Below are positions 60,733 through 64,000 of a stretch of DNA of 64,000 nucleotides, in pieces; the stretch's first letter is position 1; each line of letters starts with the position of its first letter. The notes under the pieces are model-generated. The model saw nothing but the letters and a program-made list of their open reading frames with translations, did no database searches and was not told the origin of the DNA. The DNA is from Saccharopolyspora phatthalungensis. Lineage in GTDB: Bacteria > Actinomycetota > Actinomycetes > Mycobacteriales > Pseudonocardiaceae. The translations under genes and the position numbers were made by a program. Location of the stretch: contig NZ_JACHIW010000002.1 in NCBI RefSeq assembly GCF_014203395.1, positions 2,046,001 to 2,110,000 of the forward strand. Reading direction: 5' to 3'.

Positions 60733-61842
60733 TCACGGGTGCTTGCGGCTGGCGACGTCGGCGGCGTAGTTGGTCCAGTCTCCGCTGGAGGCGCGTTGCC
60801 ATGCGACGGCGACTTTGACGCTGATTCCGAGCATACGGGCCAGCATCGCGGCCGGGAGTTCGCCGGCGAGGGTGAACAGCGCGGTGGAGCGGTCTTGTTG
60901 AGGATTGAGGCCGATGTCCTGCAGACGTTGGCCGAGCCGTTCGTCGCTGATCGGCCGGCCAGGGTGCCCGCCGGGGAACAGCCACGGGGCGTGATCGGGG
61001 GCGCCGGTCATGGCATGGCCGCGGCGGGTGCTGACCAGCCTGCGCACCATTGCTCCCAGTGGTTCCGGGAGGTGGATCGGGGAGGTGCCCAGCGTGATCT
61101 CGACCCGGTCTTCGTGAAAGCGGACGTGGTCGATGGTGAGGTGGGTGATGGTGGCGATGCGTTGGGCGTAAAGAAGAAGTAAGAGCCCGGCGACGCGGTC
61201 GGAGGTGGCGAGGGTGTCGTCGTGGAGCAGTCGGCGAGCGTCGGTCCAGCGTTTCTCGGTGTCCGGGGTCCCTTGGGGTGCTGTCCAATAGGGAGTGGTG
61301 TAGGTCAGTCCGTGGGCGTGCCGGTATTTGACGGCCCAGCGGAGGAAATGGCTGGTTTCGTCCCGGTGGCTGGAGGTGGACGCGGTGATCCAGCGGTCGA
61401 GGTCGGCCTGGGTGCAGGTGTCGAGTGTCAGTGCGTTGTCGCCGAGCCAGTTGAGAAAGTTCGTCGCGGCGGTGACATGGCAGCGCACGTTCAGGTCCTG
61501 GAGGCGGGTGGTGTGGTTTTCGCCGAGGCGTTGCCGCAGTCGGCGTAGGTGGTGCCAGACGGCGTAGTTGTGCAGGATCCGGCGCTCGGCAGGGTCGGTG
61601 CGGTTTTGGACGGTCGTGGTGATCCAGCGTTCCAGCGCGGTGAGGCGTTCGTCGCGTGGGGGCAGGACGTTGGTTGCGACCAGGATGCTGCGGAGGTGCG
61701 CGAGTGTCTTGCCGTCGGGTAGTTGGTCAAGGATCTCGTGAGTGAGCGGGCCGGTGTTCCCGGCGATCTGCGCGAGGAGTTCGCGGACTTTCGATCGGGA
61801 GAGCCAGGTCAGGGTGCTGTCGGGGCGTGTAACGCCGGTCAA
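60733..61842 (-). CDS. Recombinase-like protein, probably the split C-terminal half of a longer protein
   Basis: 369 residues from a TTG. The helical N-terminal half (TTTVQNRTDPAERRILHNYA) is followed by a tyrosine-recombinase-like region (VAGLLLLLYAQRIATITHLT with the first Arg, WTNYAADVA with a candidate Tyr), but the H-x-x-R box is not clear, so catalysis is doubtful. It overlaps the preceding gene by 116 bp in another frame and has no ribosome site of its own, consistent with a frameshifted single gene. Confidence 0.6.
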   Translation of the reverse strand: MTGVTRPDSTLTWLSRSKVRELLAQIAGNTGPLTHEILDQLPDGKTLAHLRSILVATNVLPPRDERLTALERWITTTVQNRTDPAERRILHNYAVWHHLRRLRQRLGENHTTRLQDLNVRCHVTAATNFLNWLGDNALTLDTCTQADLDRWITASTSSHRDETSHFLRWAVKYRHAHGLTYTTPYWTAPQGTPDTEKRWTDARRLLHDDTLATSDRVAGLLLLLYAQRIATITHLTIDHVRFHEDRVEITLGTSPIHLPEPLGAMVRRLVSTRRGHAMTGAPDHAPWLFPGGHPGRPISDERLGQRLQDIGLNPQQDRSTALFTLAGELPAAMLARMLGISVKVAVAWQRASSGDWTNYAADVASRKHP

Positions 61843-63133
61843 TTGCCTTGTGCAGTGATGTCAGCTCGGAACGGATCGTGCCGGTTTCGTTGCTGAGCAA
61901 ATGGCGTAGGCGCTGGTCGAGGATGCATCGTTGGCAGGGTTGCTGGCTGAGCTGCCATGTGGTGCGGCAGACCGGGCAGCGGTCCCAGAACTCGGGGTCG
62001 GGGTTGGTGCATTGGGCGCACAACGGCTGCTGCATGGTGCCTCCGCGCACCGGCGCGGTGTTGCCGCAGCCGGTGCAGGTCGCCCAGCGTTGTTTGCAGC
62101 GCAGGCACCATGGTTGCCCGGTGGCCCGGGAGATGTCACATGGTGCTGTGCGCCCGCAGAGCGCGCACGTGGTTGCGGACCTGGGCCGGCAGACACTGCA
62201 ACGCGGGCCGTCGGGTTGGCGGACGGAGACGGGCTTGTGGCGTCCGCACTCGACGCAATTTTCCCAGGTGGTACGGTCTTTGACCCAGCAGGTGTGACAC
62301 AGGGGTGCGTTTTGATCGTCGCGGGCGGCAGGCGTTCGCACGGCGCCGCAGCGGGCGCAGGGCAGTGCTGTGGTTCGGGCGAAGCAGCTGCGACAGAGCC
62401 GCTGGCCGTTGCGCACCTTGACGAGTGGCTTGATCTGCTGGCATTGCGGACAGGCTGGCTTGATCACGTTCGTAGCGCCTGCTTGAACGAGCTCGTCGAC
62501 GAACCGCAGTACCCCTGGAGTGGGCGCGTTGTGACCGGCCCCGGTCAGCAGGGTCGGCTGGGCGAGCACGGCCCAGACCACTCGTCGTTGCTCGGCTGGG
62601 CGCTTCGCGGCGGCGCTGAGCGCCGCGCGAACGATGTCCGCCTCGAGTGCTGGATCCAGTTCGGTGACAAGTTCGGTGAGATCTGCCAGCGAGTCCTCTG
62701 CAGTGTCAGGGCAGCGGGAGCAGCGAGGCCTGCCGTGACGATCCCGGCCGGCGACGGGGCGTCGCTGGCCGCAACCTGCGCAGGTGGTGCGTGTGTCCGA
62801 ACAGGACGAACATCTCCATTGCCGACCGCTGACTCGACGACGAGTCTGTCCGCATACACCGCAGTGAGGAAGGGAAATCTCCTGGGCGCCAGCGTCGTGC
62901 AGTGCTACCAGCATCCTGGCCACGCAGTAGGGCGCCGGTGGCCGGCCTGTGCGCAACACCGATGGATCGTCACGGAGAGCCCGGGCCAGGCGTCGTTGAC
63001 TCGTTCGCTCGCGAACAACGGAGCACACAGCTTGCCGGATAGCCGCCGCATCCATGCGGGGTTCGATGGTGTTGATCAGCTCGACGATCAGCCCGATGGG
63101 GTCGGGCAGCACCTCGTGGTCGGTGTTGGTCAC
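61727..63133 (-). CDS. Multi-zinc-ribbon protein of a recombinase module
   Basis: 468 residues. Many CxxC pairs from residue about 90 to 420 (CGVCGQ, CSSCSD, CAGCGQ, CPQCQQ, CRSCF, CARCG, CHTC, CVECG, CALCG, CLRC, CTGCG, CPVC, CQRC) form a string of zinc ribbons, probably for DNA or RNA contact. After about residue 430 the sequence becomes Pro/Arg-rich, while the continuation expected by homology lies in the overlapping frame of the next gene. ATGA overlap with the HTH gene upstream. Confidence 0.7.
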   Translation of the reverse strand: MTNTDHEVLPDPIGLIVELINTIEPRMDAAAIRQAVCSVVRERTSQRRLARALRDDPSVLRTGRPPAPYCVARMLVALHDAGAQEISLPHCGVCGQTRRRVSGRQWRCSSCSDTRTTCAGCGQRRPVAGRDRHGRPRCSRCPDTAEDSLADLTELVTELDPALEADIVRAALSAAAKRPAEQRRVVWAVLAQPTLLTGAGHNAPTPGVLRFVDELVQAGATNVIKPACPQCQQIKPLVKVRNGQRLCRSCFARTTALPCARCGAVRTPAARDDQNAPLCHTCWVKDRTTWENCVECGRHKPVSVRQPDGPRCSVCRPRSATTCALCGRTAPCDISRATGQPWCLRCKQRWATCTGCGNTAPVRGGTMQQPLCAQCTNPDPEFWDRCPVCRTTWQLSQQPCQRCILDQRLRHLLSNETGTIRSELTSLHKAIDRRYTPRQHPDLALPIESPRTPRADRREHRPAHSRDP

Positions 63134-63477
63134 TGGTCCACCGCAGTGATCCGGGCCCTCTTCGGCCTCAACAAGCCGACACCTTCACCAGCCGAGGTGC
63201 CGCCTGCAGCGGCCTTTCTAGGTTTCCTTGCGGTTTCGCCCGTGGCGGCGGGCTCGATGAGGTCCTCCATTGAGCAGTCCAGGATGTCCAGCAAGGCCAT
63301 CAGAACTTTCAGGCTCAGGCGTTCGGGCCGTTCGGTGACCAACCGGTAGACCTGGCTCGACGACAGGGTGATCCCGCATTCGGCCAGCAGCGGGATCAGA
63401 TCGGTGGTGGAAAACATGCCTCGATCTGCCATGACCCGGCGCAGGTGCCATCGGTAGTCCAATTTCTGCTCCATCAA
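63130..63477 (-). CDS. Small XRE-type HTH protein
   Basis: 115 residues. HTH: LIPLLAECGITLSSSQVYRL, then LSLKVLMALLDILDCSMEDL, followed by a basic, disordered tail. 4-bp overlaps with the integrase upstream and the zinc-ribbon gene downstream place it in a tightly coupled recombinase operon, probably as its regulator or a DNA-binding accessory factor. Confidence 0.75.
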   Translation of the reverse strand: MMEQKLDYRWHLRRVMADRGMFSTTDLIPLLAECGITLSSSQVYRLVTERPERLSLKVLMALLDILDCSMEDLIEPAATGETARKPRKAAAGGTSAGEGVGLLRPKRARITAVDQ

Positions 63478-64000
63478 CGCCCCTTCCCATACGGTGCGGT
63501 TGGCTCCAGCGCTGGCGCGATAGCGTTACGCAGTGCGGTGTTCATGAAGTCATCGCTGACGTGTGTGTAGATCGCCGTCGAGCTGTCACACTCGTGTCCT
63601 ACTTGGACTTGGATGAACCTGCGGTCCACCCCCTCCTCGGTCAGATGCGTTACATACGAGTGGCGAAGACTATGGGGTGTAAGGATTTTCGGCAGTTTCA
63701 ACGCGTCCCGATAAGATTCGAATCGTGCGTTGATCTCCGCTGGCTTGATCCGCCCACCGCGCTCTGTCACCCACAGCGCCGGGTGATCGGCGCAGCCGAA
63801 GCGGGGCCGGATGTTCTCCACATAGTCGGCCACCGCCTCCACCGCCCAACTCATCACTGAGGCCACGTTGCGCCGCCGCGGCGGCTGACCGCGCTTGGCC
63901 TTGCCATAGCGGACATGCAGCATCCCGAACCGGCCGAACTCCGGCGCTGCCGGATTGCGACCCCAGTCCACCACATCCAGTTTCGACGCCTCCGTCCGCC
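63474..64000 (-). CDS. Tyrosine recombinase/integrase, N-terminus beyond window
   Basis: About 175 C-terminal residues; the frame is open to the right edge. Catalytic set: RRTEASKLD (first Arg), GKAKRGQPPRRR (Lys region), LTPHSLRHSYVTHL (H-x-x-R), VGHECDSSTAIYTHVS (His and the Tyr nucleophile). A phage-type integrase leading the four-gene module. Confidence 0.85.
   Translation of the reverse strand, partial: RTEASKLDVVDWGRNPAAPEFGRFGMLHVRYGKAKRGQPPRRRNVASVMSWAVEAVADYVENIRPRFGCADHPALWVTERGGRIKPAEINARFESYRDALKLPKILTPHSLRHSYVTHLTEEGVDRRFIQVQVGHECDSSTAIYTHVSDDFMNTALRNAIAPALEPTAPYGKGR

Noticed and set aside
61931..63349. A 472-codon plus-strand frame
   Set aside because: Antisense to the zinc-ribbon gene, whose many CxxC pairs are clearly the real coding signal.
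1..64000. tRNA or rRNA genes
   Set aside because: I saw no cloverleaf-like sequence with a TTCGA-type T loop or any rRNA motif, but I could not run a covariance search.

Overview
The window is high-GC DNA with actinobacterial features throughout: GTG/TTG starts, a pup gene, a DUF222/13E12-type HNH gene, a MmyB-type regulator, an XRE/DUF5753-DUF397 pair and an Rv1733c-like membrane protein. A Pseudonocardiaceae host such as Saccharopolyspora or a relative is my inference, not something I could test.

Left third (1-22037, minus strand): one uninterrupted giant reading frame of at least 7,345 codons that runs off the left edge. It starts with a WXG100-like/CpnT-like N-terminal domain typical of type VII-associated polymorphic toxins. 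A Ser/Gly/Pro-rich linker follows, then about 54 copies of a 50-60 residue helix-turn-helix-like repeat grouped in eight arrays. The spacers between arrays are themselves repeated and carry RKRRR-type basic motifs and, once, a long Ser/Asp/Glu tract. A beta-rich region reaches the window edge. DNA-binding-like repeats, NLS-like motifs and an acidic tract in a putatively exported protein form the most unusual system here.

22.1-35 kb: a decayed type I polyketide synthase (KSQ loading-domain fragment joined to a terminal thioesterase fragment, several frameshifts). Next comes an N,N-dimethylformamidase operon (small and large subunits) with a divergent LuxR regulator, a 5-formyltetrahydrofolate cyclo-ligase-like gene and a MmyB-type regulator. 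A translationally coupled catabolic operon on the minus strand (OB-fold protein, thiolase, two SDR-type proteins, CaiB/BaiF CoA-transferase) is divergent from a MarR regulator, with palindromes between them.

35-49.5 kb: a GH65 phosphorylase/hydrolase, a PPK2 polyphosphate kinase, small conserved proteins with an XRE-TPR regulator, a stand-alone Pup gene preceded by a DosR-box-like palindrome, an Rv1733c-like protein, a copper-type P-ATPase with a cupredoxin-like N-terminus, a universal stress protein, a PD-(D/E)XK/Fe-S protein and a DUF222-HNH protein. The content recalls a dormancy/stress locus.

49.5-64 kb: an accessory region with an IS110 element, an IS21 element that interrupts a gene fragment, small Cys-rich proteins, the XRE/DUF397 pair, a MafI-like immunity gene beside a 5'-truncated toxin tail, and a four-gene recombinase module (integrase, HTH protein, multi-zinc-ribbon protein, recombinase-like protein) leaving the right edge. 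In that module the zinc-ribbon and recombinase reading frames look like one ancestral gene split by a frameshift.
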